Of a stretch of 64,000 nt of DNA, positions 20,722 to 32,218 are shown piece by piece. Location of the stretch: positions 1,866,060-1,930,059 of the forward strand of contig CM030937.1 in assembly GCA_018136815.1 (NCBI GenBank), written 5' to 3'. Below the pieces are notes generated by a model. The model did no database searches. It was not told where the DNA came from and saw only the letters and a list, made by a program, of their open reading frames with translations. The DNA is from Isochrysis galbana (lineage: Eukaryota; Haptophyta; Isochrysidales; Isochrysidaceae). The first letter of the stretch is position 1. Each line of letters opens with the position of its first letter. Position numbers and translations under genes: made by a program.

Positions 20722-21512
20722 TCCGGCAACTCCAGATTCCCCCTCGCGTGGAAATTAACCCCGCGTTCCGAGAGCTCTCTTCATTCCTCTATCACCGTCT
20801 CGCGTCTCGCCCCTCGTTCTTTCGGCAGTTCTCCCCCGATTACTAGTGTAGATGGTCCGTTTATGTTAGTCTTTACTTGTGTCGTCGTTCTCCGTTTATC
20901 TGCGTCGGTCCCGTTGCCTCCATCATGTCTGCCCCTGCCGTCACTCAGTTCGCATCCGAGCATTTGGGAGAGGTCCACGCCGGGCCTGGCACCCCTCCCT
21001 CGTCTCATCCCGTCCCGGTTCCGCCCACACTTAGCTCCGCCCATCTCCCATCTCTCCATGTCTCCATCAAGTCATACATGCGTCCATTCCCACCCTTCGC
21101 ACTCGCACACCACACCGCACTCGCACTCCTCCACCACACAGGCCCTGCTCCTCTCCTCACACCATGACCATGGGCCAGTACTCCACCTTTACCTTTATGG
21201 CTCGCAGCGACCGGGATCCCGCACGTACGAGGAGATCTGGAACTCGGCGAGCGGCCACAAGTTCCATGCACCAACCGCGCACCGCGCACACCCCCATCGC
21301 GGGGGAGGCGCTCCGTTGCCGAGTTGCCGATGCGGCACGGTCCCTCAGCACTAGGATTAATCTGGGGACAGCAACAAGAAAACTCTAAACGCCCGCCCCA
21401 TTCTCTCCCACGGCATTCCTTTTCTGTTCTCAGAAAAAAAGAACCTCTGGAATGAGACGGAACTCCTATTATATCACGAGAACTCTTCTCAGCCTTTCTT
21501 TAATCGACCACG
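20722..21512. other. Intergenic/leader region without a supported gene
   Basis: It is pyrimidine-rich at first. A short plus frame from 20925 begins MSAPAVTQFASEHLGEVHAG and soon degenerates into His/Pro repeats. It may be upstream exon material of the next gene. Confidence 0.35.
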
Positions 21513-22921
21513 ATGGTCGCCAGGGTTGGCGAGGCTTGGGGGCAGCACAAGGCCCTTGGGAGCGTGCTGCCAGGCGGCGGGGTGCGGTGGCTGGTGCGCC
21601 TGCCCGATGGGAGCGTGAGGAGTCTCTCCTCCGATGCTATCGCCCTCCGCGCCTCGGCTGACGTCTGGATTGCACCCAGAAGGAGAAGCGCTTCGATGAT
21701 TCTCGTCGCCCGTGTGCGTGCTGGTGGCGCCAGCTCGTCTACGGCACAGCTCTCGCCTGCGGAGCGCAGACTGTGGGAGCAGTGGCAGGGACCGCAGCTC
21801 GAGCCTTTGCTGGCCTCTGGCGCAGTCGCGCTGCTCGATGCGCGTTGGCTGATAGAGCTCGCCGAGAACGGTGGAGTACTGCGGCCTAGACAGGCACTGC
21901 CAGAGAAAGCCTTCCTCTCGCTCAGCGAGGTTATCGTCGCCTCTTCGCCGAGAAGCCTTGCGGTAGTATGTATATCTCACTGCTGGCTGCAGCCGGACCA
22001 CCCCGACCCATGCGGACACAACCTGCACGCCATCGTACGACGACTGAAGAGCATGCTCAAGTCCAGGTGGTACAAGAGGGGGCTCGCAGTCTTTATCGAC
22101 TTCTGCTGCATTCACCAAGAGTGTCGCGGCGCGGATGGCGTGCCGCGCGACCGCCTGCTTGTCACAGCTGAGCGCGCAGTGAAAGCTGTAGGTCGCACAT
22201 CGTCCGAAGAAAGGCTCTATTAGCAAGCGCTCCGCGGGCTCGGTACCTTATACGCGCACCTGGCGACAAGCGTGTGGATGATGACCGAGTTGCCGCCCGA
22301 CTACGACGTCCGTATGCGCTACCCAATGTCGAAGGAAAACGCATCCTACCACGAGCGTGGTTGGTGTTTCTGCGAGGCGACTTGGGCCTCGATGGTCAAG
22401 AACCAAGAGCTCACCCTAGACCTTAGTCTAGATAAGAGTGAAGGAGATGTCGATTTCAACCGGCTGGTCAATGAGTGCCAGGTGCCGCGCCCGGCGCCTG
22501 TATTGCCTGCAGCAATGGACGAGGCACTTGCAATGCTCTTCTACAGCAACGCGAGGGACAAGCTAAGCCTCTCACGGCTGTACCGCCAGAGCTTCGCCAC
22601 GTGCTACGGGAATGTGATGGAGTACAACTTTAGCTGGCTTGGTTGGGGCGACGTGGAGGCAATTGCAGTGGCTGATGTGCTGATAGAGGTAAGGCCGCCC
22701 GAACTTCATCTCGTCCGTCTCGGTCACAACAGGGTTGGCGATGAGGGGGCTATTGCTTTTGCGGCCTGGGCTACGCCGTGGGCGACGACGGTGCTTTTGC
22801 TTTTGCGGCGATGTTGCGCAAGACGCGGGTAAGACACCTCAATCTAGAGGGCAATCCTATCAGTGAAGAAGCCATAGCGGCCCTCCGGGCGGCCGATCGA
22901 GATGGCAAGCTCCGTATTTGA
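21513..22921 (+). pseudogene. SHCW-motif protein with leucine-rich repeat end, interrupted by a stop and a frameshift
   Basis: ATG 21513 opens 236 codons ending at TAG 22221-22223. The same frame continues at once with QALRGLGTLYAHLATSV and onward, so one nonsense codon splits the protein. Visible blocks are 'ISHCWLQPDHPDP', 'FIDFCCIHQECRG' and 'YHERGWCFCEATWASMVK', a layout I associate with an unnamed family expanded in microalgae. After 'RLGHNRVGDEGAIAFAA' the frame changes; the LRR end 'HLNLEGNPISEEAIAALR' is read in another frame and stops at 22919-22921, just before the gap. This is probably a decayed copy, though a base error or an unusual splice is possible. Function unknown. Confidence 0.65.
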
Positions 22922-22929
22922 TGCATACG

Positions 22930-23029
22930 NNNNNNNNNNNNNNNNNNNNNNNNNNNNNNNNNNNNNNNNNNNNNNNNNNNNNNNNNNNNNNNNNNNNNNN
23001 NNNNNNNNNNNNNNNNNNNNNNNNNNNNN
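22930..23029. other. Assembly gap of 100 Ns
   Basis: Exactly 100 N characters, the conventional size for an unknown gap. Upstream exons of the YIP1-family gene probably lie inside it. Confidence 0.99.
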
Positions 23030-23030
23030 G

Positions 23031-23306
23031 CTCAACCTCATGTCGCTACGTGGCCTCGATATATATCGAACTGCATCTGTGTTGGGTTACTGCCTCCTTC
23101 CCATAGTGCTGCTCGCGGCCATCTCAGTACCTCTCGATCTTACCGGTGCGTGGGGCATGGTTTTCGTTCCGCTGGCTATCTTCTGGTGCTCAAACGCCGC
23201 CGCCCTCTTCTTTGTCGTCATACTACACGCCGATGACCAGCGATGGCTGCTCGTCTACCCGGTGATGCTCTTCTACACCTGCTTTGCATTAATCACAATC
23301 TTTTGA
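23031..23306 (+). CDS. YIP1-family Golgi/ER membrane protein (YIPF5-like), C-terminal exon only
   Basis: Ninety-one residues read out of the gap to TGA 23304-23306. 'DIYRTASVLGYCLLP' followed by 'FVVILHADDQRWLLVYPVMLFY' matches the C-terminal membrane core of YIP1/YIPF5 proteins, which act with Rab GTPases in ER-Golgi vesicle formation. Three hydrophobic segments can be seen. The N-terminal half is missing because of the gap, so the gene start and exon count are unknown. Confidence 0.8.
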   Translation, partial: LNLMSLRGLDIYRTASVLGYCLLPIVLLAAISVPLDLTGAWGMVFVPLAIFWCSNAAALFFVVILHADDQRWLLVYPVMLFYTCFALITIF

Positions 23307-24001
23307 CCGGCACATGGGCACTGCTAGGGGGATCGCCATGAGCGGAAGAGCCGTTGCAGTGTTGCTGGCGAGCAGGGCAGAGGAAGCTCGCGCTGTCGCC
23401 TCCGCGCTCCATGCAGCATGTCCCGCCCCTGAGTACATGGTGTGGGCTCGCAACTGGCGTGCGGTGTCGTTCCGCCCCAAGCAATTACACTGCTGCTGCT
23501 GGCCCTGCAGCCGTACTGGTGGCCGACCCACTTTCCAGGTATAACTGCCGCGGAAATGTGCCACGCATGCTATGCAATCCACGGTGAACGCACCGATACG
23601 AGTGCTAAATAGACAATCGCATGTGCAGAAGCCCCTGTTGAATGACGAGAGCACCTAGGTTTAAAAACTCAAAATGATCTCGCCGCGCGCGCGACCTTGC
23701 GCGTCTAGTCTGCAGTCACGCCCGCATCCTTTATCACACCCTTCACCCGTCTTGCGGGCGGCCCGTCCCCTCGTGCTCTACTTATAGTGGCTCGGTGTAC
23801 GGGTACGGGGTTTCCGGTGGCAAGCGGCATGAGCCAATCCCCGATGGTCTAGTCCTACACGCCCTCCTGCGCCATCGGGCTATCGGCTGTTTCGTGTTTC
23901 TATTTTGTTTGGGTTTTGGGGGCCTCATTGGTTTCTGGGCTGTAGGTTGGGGGTGAGTGACTGACGGATCGAGCGATGCGCGATGCCCCAAAAACCAGAA
24001 G
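23307..24001. other. 3' region of the YIP1-family gene and intergenic DNA
   Basis: No supported gene. 23780-23910 (GTTTCCGGTGGCAAGCGGC) resembles 25800-25920 (CTTCCGGTGGCAGGCGGC), a diverged dispersed repeat. Confidence 0.4.
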
Positions 24002-24504
24002 CTAAACGAGAGTACAAAAAGAGAGAGAACTGAGCGGCCCTTGGCCGGACGCTAGCCTATCAATAGCCTCTACAATGAGGGGTAGAGGGCTGTCCTCGAC
24101 GCGTAGCTTGGCGTTAGTGTCGCGGTAGTCCACGCAGAATCGAACGGAGCCATCTTTCTTGCTGCGACCAGGACTACTCGGGAAGCCCAAGCCGAATTTG
24201 ACTTGCGAATAATGCCGGCGGCTTCCATCTTGGCTACCTCCTCTTCTATGATGAGCTCGCCTGCGCGGCCCACTCTAGACGGAGCATGCCGGTGAGGAAC
24301 AGCGCCGGGGTTAAGTGGCAACTCCACCTCGAGAACGTGCGTATGGTTGGGAGCCCCCGGGTTCAACGCGAAAGCTTTGTGATGCGCCGGGCCAAGAGTT
24401 GGCAGTTGGCGTACTTCTTCTCGTTGATCGTCGGAAAGAAGCCGGTCTGGATCAATGGTGGCTGAGTCGATTAGGGCTCGTTGCTCCTCGCTCAACGCGG
24501 TCAC
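24002..24504 (-). pseudogene. Ty3 reverse transcriptase fingers fragment, frameshifted
   Basis: Minus-strand frames give 'ALSEEQRALIDSATIDPDRL', then '[19 protein letters not shown]', and after a one-base frame change '[18 protein letters not shown]'. These are the N-terminal (fingers) motifs of a Ty3 RT, the portion absent from the 10780-17481 polyprotein. The fragment ends before motif A. It is a dead remnant of a related element. Confidence 0.8.
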
Positions 24505-24725
24505 GCGGTAACAGGATCACCATCCTCATCGCTTCCATTCGGAGTCTAGCCCCGGTGCAACTTGCAACTTGAAACGCACTAATATATACAGCATATTGTG
24601 TGCTATACCGTATCTAAATGGGCTCAGTGCATGAATATCGACATTAGCGCATACGTACGTATATGTACGTATGTAGTATGTATGTGTGGTTAGTTGTTAG
24701 TTGTCTAATATGTAATATGCGCGCA

Positions 24726-25592
24726 CTAATCTTATGAGTGGTCGCCATGGAGGGGGGCCTCGCGCCCCCCCCACTCTCTCGACTCCCCTCATGGGGGGCG
24801 AGAACCATCCACCCCCCTGCGCTGCCTCTTGGCATGTAGGGGGGACTCACCCAGACTGCCCAGACTCTCCCTGAGAGTCGGGCACAGATCGCACGCCCTG
24901 GCCCGCGTTGGCCTGCTTCTCGCTCCGACCAACCCCTCCTCCCCCTGGGCCCCCCTGATCAGGAGCCCCCAGCCAGCTCCTGTCGACCGGCAGGGGCTCG
25001 AGAGCCAGCGAGGGAGAGGCAGGAGGGGCCAGGGCCATGCCCCAGCCTCACCTGCCCCCTGAGCTGTGCTCCCAGGCCCCTGCAGGCCTCCTGGGGACCT
25101 GAAGAGGGGCCGCAGGCGCGCGCCATGGGCCAGAGCCGCAGGGAAGAGAGGAGGAAGAGGAAAGAGGGAGGGGAGGGGGGAGTGGCAGCTCCCCCCTCCG
25201 GCGTTTACGTGTCTTCTCGCCCCGTTTGGGTAAGAGAAGACGGGGGCACCAGAACCAGGAGGGAAGGGCCGCGGCTCGCCGCGGCCACTCGCCTCGGAGA
25301 GAGATTAGCGCTTCTGGGCTCCCATTCACGAGTGCCCCCCCCCCCCTGTGTTGTTTTTACCCGAAAGGGGTTTTCCCCCAGCGTGGACTCGAGGAGAGGA
25401 CGTGCTGGGGTGCGCGGGGTCGGTGCGTGCACTGGGGGGAGGACAAATATCGAGGGGAGGGGGCAGTGCCCCCTCCCCCCGGTAGCACTCGGACACCTGG
25501 CTCGTCAGGCATGGCGGGATTCCGGGACGGAAAAGTTGTGTCCAATTAGCTAGTGGGGTTGGCTAGGATATAACATTAATTATTATTTATTT
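24726..25592 (+). mobile_element. SINE-like non-autonomous retroposon, copy B (867 bp)
   Basis: It is flanked by a perfect 16-bp duplication ATGTAATATGCGCGCA at 24710-24725 and 25593-25608. It is highly similar to copy A through the body and the end (TTAGCTAGTGGGGTTGGC), with tail TTAATTATTATTTATTT. Its first 25 bases differ from copy A. The peptide-like frames shared by A and B are repeat shadows. Confidence 0.75.
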
Positions 25593-25608
25593 ATGTAATA
25601 TGCGCGCA

Positions 25609-26417
25609 AAGCGCGCTGAGAAATTCCGAGCGAAATTTGAGCGAAATTTGGGCCGAGCCGTCCCGAAAGTTGTAGCAATACTAGCGAAATTTTGCAACGA
25701 AATTTGGGTGGGTCGGGCGCGAAACTCTGTGGCCGGGCCCAACCTCCACCTGCCTTGCGGCTCGTCCCCCCGTACTCTACCTAGCTAGGGGCTGGGTGTA
25801 GTAGGCTTCCGGTGGCAGGCGGCGTGTACCGATTTTCGATGGCTTCCCCCCCCTCCTTCTCCTTCTCCTTGCGCCAACGGGCTACCGGCTGTTGCGTGTT
25901 TTTTCTTCACATTGGGTGTTGGGCGCTTGTTGTTTGGGGTACCTGTACCTGTACCTGTGGGCATGTGGGCATCCGTCCGGTGATGAGCGGAGAAGTTTTT
26001 TTTTCGAGCCTCTCGTCTCTTGTACTATCTCCCACGCATACGAGTATGAAAGTAGGTGCATCCCTACACGAGTATAAGAGTAGAAGACTCTCTGTACGTC
26101 GTCGTTCGTTCTTCCCTCTCCTCTCTTTCCCTCTCTCTCGACGAAGGTCCAAATTGGTTTCCTCATCTACTCTGACTTTGTTTTCTATCTCAGCTCCCCC
26201 TTCTCTCTCTCTGCTTCCTCGTCTTCTCTCCCTTTCGGTCGTTTCTCTCTCTCTTCCTCATCTATTACTCCTACACCATCTTCTTCTCCTCTCTTTCTTT
26301 CTCCCACCCGCGCTACCCCCCCCCCCCCTTTCCTTCTGCTCTCTCTCTCTCCCTCTCGTCTCGGCGCCCCGCCGCGCCGCGCTCCCCTCCCACACCCGCT
26401 CCCGCACCCCCTTCCAG
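25609..26417. other. Region upstream of the R-SNARE gene, pyrimidine-rich
   Basis: 26100-26410 is almost wholly CT/C, probably promoter or intron of the downstream gene. The longin domain expected upstream was not recognised here. Confidence 0.45.
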
Positions 26418-26704
26418 GCGCAGCGCGTCTGTACGCGGCCCGCGTGCCCAGCAGCGTCCAGGGCCGGCGCCCATCTCCAACCGCCACAACGGCCGGCTCC
26501 ACGGGCGCTCCCGCGCCCCTCCCGCCCGCAATGGACTCCATCGCAAGAGTCCATGAAGACCTTCGAGAGGCGACAGACATGATGAGGCAGAACCTGGAGT
26601 CTGTGAGTAGCTGCCCACACGCTCGTATGGACACAAACACACCGTCTGCTTGCTTTATTCCCCTCCACATCCCTCTTCCCCCCTCACTGCTTCATCTTCT
26701 CGAT

Positions 26705-26773
<69 letters not shown>

Positions 26774-27213
26774 TCGCTCTCGCACTCGCACTCGTTCTCG
26801 CTCTCCATCTCTCTGGGTTCCTGACACACCGACATTTCGTGTTGCTAGCTCTGGGTTCCTGACACCGTCTCCCTTCACTTGTTGCCGTGTTACTTGTAGG
26901 TGGTCAGCCGGGGAGAACATCTTGAGCTATTGGTTGACAAGTCAGATGGCATCTCCTCGCAGGCACGCCAGTTTCAAAAGCAGAGTGTCGGGCTGCGCAA
27001 GGTACGCACGCCACATCGAGCTGCTCACGGCGTCACCCCTGCTGACAAGCGCGCAATCTGCGCCCCTCGCGTGCGTAGGCTATGTGGTGGAACAACATCA
27101 AGATGATGCTGACATTCGGTGGAGCTGGCCTAGCGGTCATCTTGCTCTTCTTCTGGTGGAAGTGTGGCATATCCTTTTCCCATTGCCGTGCAGCAGCTGC
27201 TACACCTGCTTAG
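26418..27213 (+). CDS. R-SNARE (VAMP7/VAMP72-like), C-terminal exons
   Basis: Exons 26531-26602 (first part of an exon that probably opens at 26418 after CTTCCAG), 26900-27001 and 27079-27213 join in phase 0 through GT-AG introns. They encode an R-SNARE helix starting 'IARVHEDLREATDMM', with the zero-layer Arg in 'VVSRGEHLELLVDK', then 'MWWNNIK' and one membrane anchor 'MLTFGGAGLAVILLFFWW'. Such proteins drive vesicle fusion at endosome, vacuole or plasma membrane. The residues upstream of the SNARE helix (Pro/Ala-rich) do not look like a longin domain, so the 5' structure is unresolved. Confidence 0.85.
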
Positions 27214-28408
27214 GTGGCACCGTCCCGGCATCACAGCGGTTTCAACACGCAATGAGCGCGGAGACGCGCAATAGACCTATCGGGCTAATGCTTGTGTCAA
27301 ACTGCTGGGGCATCGTGTGGTATGGGCTGCGACGATGAGACGTGGGGCCACTCGAAATTCACGAGAGAATTTGGAATCGTCGGATTGCTGCTCGTCCCGC
27401 CCTATTGTCTGACCGGATTTGTGAGCTTCGTGCCGCTGTTGGTTGGGAAACGCTCAACACCGACAACCGAAGACATGGTGTTTGTTGCCCGCTGCTTTTT
27501 ACTTTCACCAATCTGTCGGAATGGAGGTCATGTCGCCCTGACAAACGTTCGTGGAACACGCGGCATCAGCAAACGCGTGCATGGCAGTTAGTCAGAGGGG
27601 AGCGCTACGCCACGGACCTGCAGAGTCTCTGAGGCAATGGCCATGGGGAGCCGCGCCCTTGCGGGCTTGTGATAGGGGGATAGGTAGGGCGGTCAAAGAC
27701 AAAGAATTACAGCGATCTTTCACATTTAAAAGGATCTGTTGTCTACCGGGGGAAAGAAATAACCATCCTATTGGGGTTAGTTGTTGTCTCTATCGGTCTA
27801 TCGGGGGGAAGCAGAATAAGCAGAATAAACAACCTTTATTGTAGGTTGGCGTGGTGCTGGTGGCTGGTGGCTGGTGGTTGACCGCCGTATGGCGTATGGT
27901 GGTTGTGGTTGATGGTTGGTGGCGAAGTTGTGGCGCAGCATTTCCCCCCCTCTGCTGCAGAGGCCGGGCCGCTGGCGAGTTGAATATGAAAACTCCGCCC
28001 CGCCAATCGAGGAATGTCTTCCTCAAGGCGCTTGAGGAGTTCGATTGCCCATAGCCCATAGCAAGCCCCTCGAAAGTCGGTATCTCTCCAGCGGTATGAG
28101 ACGCTGAAGTTTTTCAGATTGATGGAAATCTCCCGGGCATCTCGGCGAGAGCACAGTGGGAGATCTGGTACCAAAAAGTGACAATAAGGGCTCGCTCCAG
28201 CGGCTATCTCCCCGGGTGCCGGGGACTTACCCGCTGCAGCGGCCGCGGAGGCCCCCCGCGCGCCGCTCCCCTCCCCCCCCCTTCCCCCTCTCCTTGCTCT
28301 CTCTGGCAGCCCAGCTTGCCACGAAGGTGTGCTCGCGCGGCCAACACCAAGGGTAAGTCGCCCCCACGCTGCCTGCCGCGATGTGCCCCTTTACGCTCGC
28401 CGCGCTCG
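27214..28408. other. Intergenic DNA with diverged repeats
   Basis: No supported gene. 27960-28000 (GGCGAGTTGAATATGAAAAC) resembles 46290-46325 (GGCGGCTTGAATATGAAAAC). A minus frame at 27836-28174 has some protein-like character but no family. Confidence 0.35.
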
Positions 28409-28481
28409 TGACGAATTGGGATGGCCCATAGGGCCTGAGGGCAATGAGGAAGGAGGCAGACCGGCGGCAGGCGCGGCGGAG
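28409..28481 (-). repeat. LTR-end fragment of the Ty3 family (73 bp)
   Basis: It starts TGACGAATTGGGATGGCC and matches the plus-strand start of the 8684 and 17715 LTRs until GCGCGGCGGAG, then ends abruptly. Confidence 0.8.
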
Positions 28482-29238
28482 CTCCCGCACAAACCGCAAA
28501 AGATCAAATCCGAAGCGCCAAAATTGGCGCTGCGGGCCGGCGGTAAGGAGTTAATGGTGCACCCTTACTGTAGCGGAGTGCTACAGCGCCACAGCACCCC
28601 CTCTCGGTATCGGTGCCCCCCCCCTTGTACTTCTTGTATTTGGTGCCATTTTCTTCTGTCCCCACTTCGCCCGCGCGCCCGCCCTTTCTGCATCCCCCCC
28701 CGCCCCCCCCTTCGCCTCGCCCAGGATTCTCTTCTCCCTCTCTCTTCCCCCCCCCCCCCCCCCTCTCTCTCTTCTGTCCAGCCAGACGTCTTTCTTCTAC
28801 TCCTATCACTCCTCTTCCAAATTCGGGCCTTCTTCTCCCTCTTCTCGTCGTCTTGTGTCCGACACACTGCATTTCTATTTTTCTCTCTCTTCCTAATCAG
28901 ATAGGTGTTTAACATACTCTCTCTCTCTACTGTTCTCTCCCTAGACTACTGTTCCTGAATCTCTCTCTTGCTCCCTACTTCATCCCCCCCCCCCCCCTCT
29001 CCCCAAGAAGCCCCCCCCCCCCCTCCCCCCCGTCAACAACCCTCTCTCTCCGTCCCGTTTTCCCTTTAAACTCTGCCCACTTCTCCTCGTCTCGGCTCCC
29101 TTCCCCCCCCCCCCCCCTCCCCCTCTTTCCCACTCTCCTTCTCTCTCCTCCCCCGTCGCGCGCGCGGCGCCCTCTCACCCCACCCCCTCTCTTCCCCCTT
29201 TCCCCCCCCTCCCCCCCTTCCCCCCCTGCCGCGCGCGC
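28482..29238. other. Pyrimidine-rich upstream region of the PDI/ERV gene
   Basis: 28670-29235 is nearly all C and T on the coding strand, with several C runs of 10-17, ending at the ATG at 29239. No gene. Confidence 0.6.
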
Positions 29239-31171
29239 ATGTCCAAGGCGCGCCTCTTCAACTTCTTTAAGCATGTGCCCGACGACCTCGTCATCACCTC
29301 CACCACCGGCCTCGTTGTCTCTCTCCTCGGCTCTCTCGTCCTCCTCACTCTCTTTCTCCTCGAGCTCTCTGCCTACCTCTCAGTCTCCACGCACACAGAC
29401 CTTGTGGTTGACGAGCTCGTCGACGAGACGCTTAGGGTCAACTTCAATGTCACGCTGCATGCGGTGCGCACGCGCACTGAGGGGGGGGGAGGGGAGAGGG
29501 AGCAAGCGAGCGAGGCATAGTGATTGAGAGTTCGAGGGAGGGAGGGAGGGAGGGGGAGAGCGAAAGAGAGGGCGGCGAGCCTTTCGCCGCGACCGCGTTG
29601 GCCCGCCGGCTGCGCTCCTTTCGCGTGCGCGCTCCGCCGCACCAACCGCCCCGCCATCCTCCTAAACACTCTGCTCCGCGTTGCAGGTGCCATGCGAATT
29701 CCTCTCTGTTGACGTGTCCGACATGACAGGGCTCGCATCGCACAACATCACCAAAGACATTCTCAAGTGGCGGCTCGACGCGAGACAGAAACTGCGGCAC
29801 GACGCATCGGCCTCGGCGGTAGTTGAGCATCGGCGCGTGCTTGAGAGCGCTAAGTCATCGGCGACACTTGCCGAGATGCTTGCGCACGAGGATGACGCAG
29901 AGCCGCTCGACGCCAACCTGTCGCAGCCGCTCTCACCCGAAACGTTTGTGCCCTTCATGAGCCAGCACGAACTCACGCTCGTCAACTTCTATGCACCGTG
30001 GTGCATTTGGTGCCAACGCCTCGAGCCTGTCTACCTCGAGGCCGCCTCCAAGGTGCCGACACTGCACTTCCACGGGCACACCAGGCTCGCGCAGGTGGAT
30101 TGCGTGGCGCATCAGGACTTTTGCGTCAAGCAGCTCATCCGTGCATACCCGACGCTACGGATGTACAAGGACGGACGAGACGACGAATTCGAACTCTTTA
30201 CGGGCGAGCGCAAGGTTGAGGCCATCCTCGATTTCATTCAAGCCCAGATGAAGGCCTACGACTGGTCTAGCGGCGTCGCGCGCAAGCAGCACTCCGCGCG
30301 CTTCGAGGTGCGCCGCGGTGCGCTCACTGCAGGTCGTGACCTCTACCGCGCCAAGATGCCGCTAGTGGCCGCCTCCACCTTCTGCGGCAACAATGATGAC
30401 TGCATCGGCTTTACCTGGTCGGAGGAGGAACTCAAGGCGAGCGAACCGACGGCCTTCATGCCTGGCCAGAACCCCCTCATCTACTTCAAGAGTGCCAAGG
30501 CCAGCGGCGCTGCATCCGTCAATGATGACGTGCTCTGGACGTCCTACATCAAGATGTCCAACTCAACAACGCCCGAGTCCAGCACTGGCTCCATAAGGCA
30601 CGGGCCCGAGGGGTGTCAGGTGGCCGGCCATCTGAGTGTGCGCAAGGTGCCGGGTACCCTGCGTCTGGTCCTCCATTCGGCCGAGCACGACCACGAGGTG
30701 GCGCTCATCAATTCGTCACACGCGGTCAACGAGTTTTGGTTCGGCGAGCCGCTCTCCGTATACCAGCGATCGCGCCTCCCGGCCGATGACGCGCGCGAAC
30801 TGGCTGCGCCCACCTCGCACAGGCTCGAGTCCATCCCCTTCATCTCAGACGCGCCCGGCCACGCGCACGTGCACTACCTGAAGGTGGTGACAAAGACCAT
30901 CCGTCACTATTCGTCGCGCGAGTCCGACACGCTCGTCTACAAGTACACGGTCCACTCCAACAAATACTCAGCGCCGGAAGGCACGCCACCGTCGATAGAT
31001 TTCAAGTACGATCTTTCGCCCATCTCCATCGTCGTACAGCAGCAGCGGATGCCCGCGTACAAATTTGTCACATCCACCTGTGCTATCATTGGTGGCGTCT
31101 TCACAGTCATCGGCATTATCGAGTCAGTACTGCACGTGACCTCAGAGCGGTTGCTCAAGAAGCAGATTTGA
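29239..31171 (+). CDS. PDIL5-4-like ER-Golgi protein: ERGIC N-terminus, thioredoxin domain, COPII-coated ERV domain
   Basis: Exon 1 (29239-29463, 75 codons) begins MSKARLFNFFKHVPDDLVI with a membrane segment 'LVVSLLGSLVLLTLFLLEL'. A 223-nt GT-AG intron joins it in frame to exon 2 (29687-31171) at 'LHA|VPCEFLSVDVSD'; total 569 aa. A thioredoxin domain with 'FYAPWCIWCQRL' (redox CxxC) lies at about residues 180-290, followed by a lumenal ERV-type region and a second membrane segment 'STCAIIGGVFTVIGII'. The C-terminus 'LLKKQI' fits a KKxx retrieval signal. This is the domain order of plant PDIL5-4 proteins, which cycle between ER and Golgi with COPII cargo. Oxidative folding of cargo is inferred from the intact CxxC. 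Confidence 0.93.
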
Positions 31172-31832
31172 ACGCGCGGCGGCGGCTCTTCCTGGCAACG
31201 TGACGCCACGACTTTAGGCCGACGATGGCACCCTCCATCCAACCCAGGAATGCAGCTCGGGGTTGGCGATGCATTTGGTGTGCACAACCGGTGTCGTTCC
31301 GGGGCGATATGTACTTGTCATGCAAGCGGGTGAGAGCTTCTCATCGAGAGAGAGCGCGCCTGCTGGCATAGACTTGCTCCATGATGGTGGCTGAGAATGG
31401 TACCTCGACTACGTTTACATGGTGGATCGGGATGCGCAAAGCGACAGTGCCGCCCTCTCATGCGCCTGCCAGTAATGCGAGCGCGAATTAGTCGCTGTGA
31501 TTGCTTTAGTTTGCCCCTTGCTATCGTACTTGTACGACGCGTTATTTCGCCATGTATGTTGTTCTTGTGCTGTTCACTGCTGCTCCATCGAAGTTCATCA
31601 TCATCGCACCCTCTTCCTTGCTACGACTTTGTTGTGTGGGTGTTGGACTTTGTCTTGGTGCATCTTGATCGTAGCAACGGCAACTGGTGCAGGTGGCCAT
31701 GGCCCGCATTATCCGCCTTAAGTCCAGAGCGAGAAGAAAAACGGGACGCTACAACTGCTGTGGTGCTAAGCCGGCCCACCCACCCAACCTGCACATGCGA
31801 GCCACTAACAATAGCCACAGTACACAGTACCC
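31172..31832. other. 3' flank of the PDI/ERV gene, nothing recognised
   Basis: No supported frame or repeat beyond ordinary sequence. Confidence 0.4.
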
Positions 31833-31894
31833 GCAACTAAGTTTATACTTAGTTCGCGCCCGCATGGGAGGGCGCGCACGAGCCCCCGCCTCTC
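31833..31894 (+). repeat. SINE-like head fragment
   Basis: GCAACTAAGT-TTAT-ACTTAGTT followed by GGGCGCGCACGAGCCCCCGC, as in copy A, cut off where LTR-like sequence starts at 31895. Confidence 0.6.
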
Positions 31895-32110
31895 TGTCGC
31901 ATTCATCTTAGATGATGCGATTTCCAGGCTCTTGTTTCCAGGTCCTTCGCCGTGCGGCCACACAGTGAAGCTCAGGTACATCTAGGTTGGTAGGGTTCGT
32001 CCCTAGCGACGTCGACACTTGACCCGGGCTCCTGGAAACAAGTTTGCCCCGGGCCCCGGAGATAGTCGCGACCCGACTCTCCGAAATTCGTGTAAGTCTA
32101 CAACACGGTG
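31895..32110 (+). repeat. LTR-like fragment related to 59.7-60.7 kb
   Basis: It starts TGTCGCATTCATC and shares GGTCCTTCGCCGTGCGGCC and GGTAGGGTTCGTCCC with the reverse strand of 60600-60698. The right end is uncertain. Confidence 0.6.
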
Positions 32111-32218
32111 GCAAAAGAGGGGGGTCTGCCAACCACCTACCCTCGTCGGGCCCGCCGGGGCTGCATCGAGCTCTGATCGCGCTCTCCTGCGGAGCCGATC
32201 GCCGATCGCCCATCTCTG

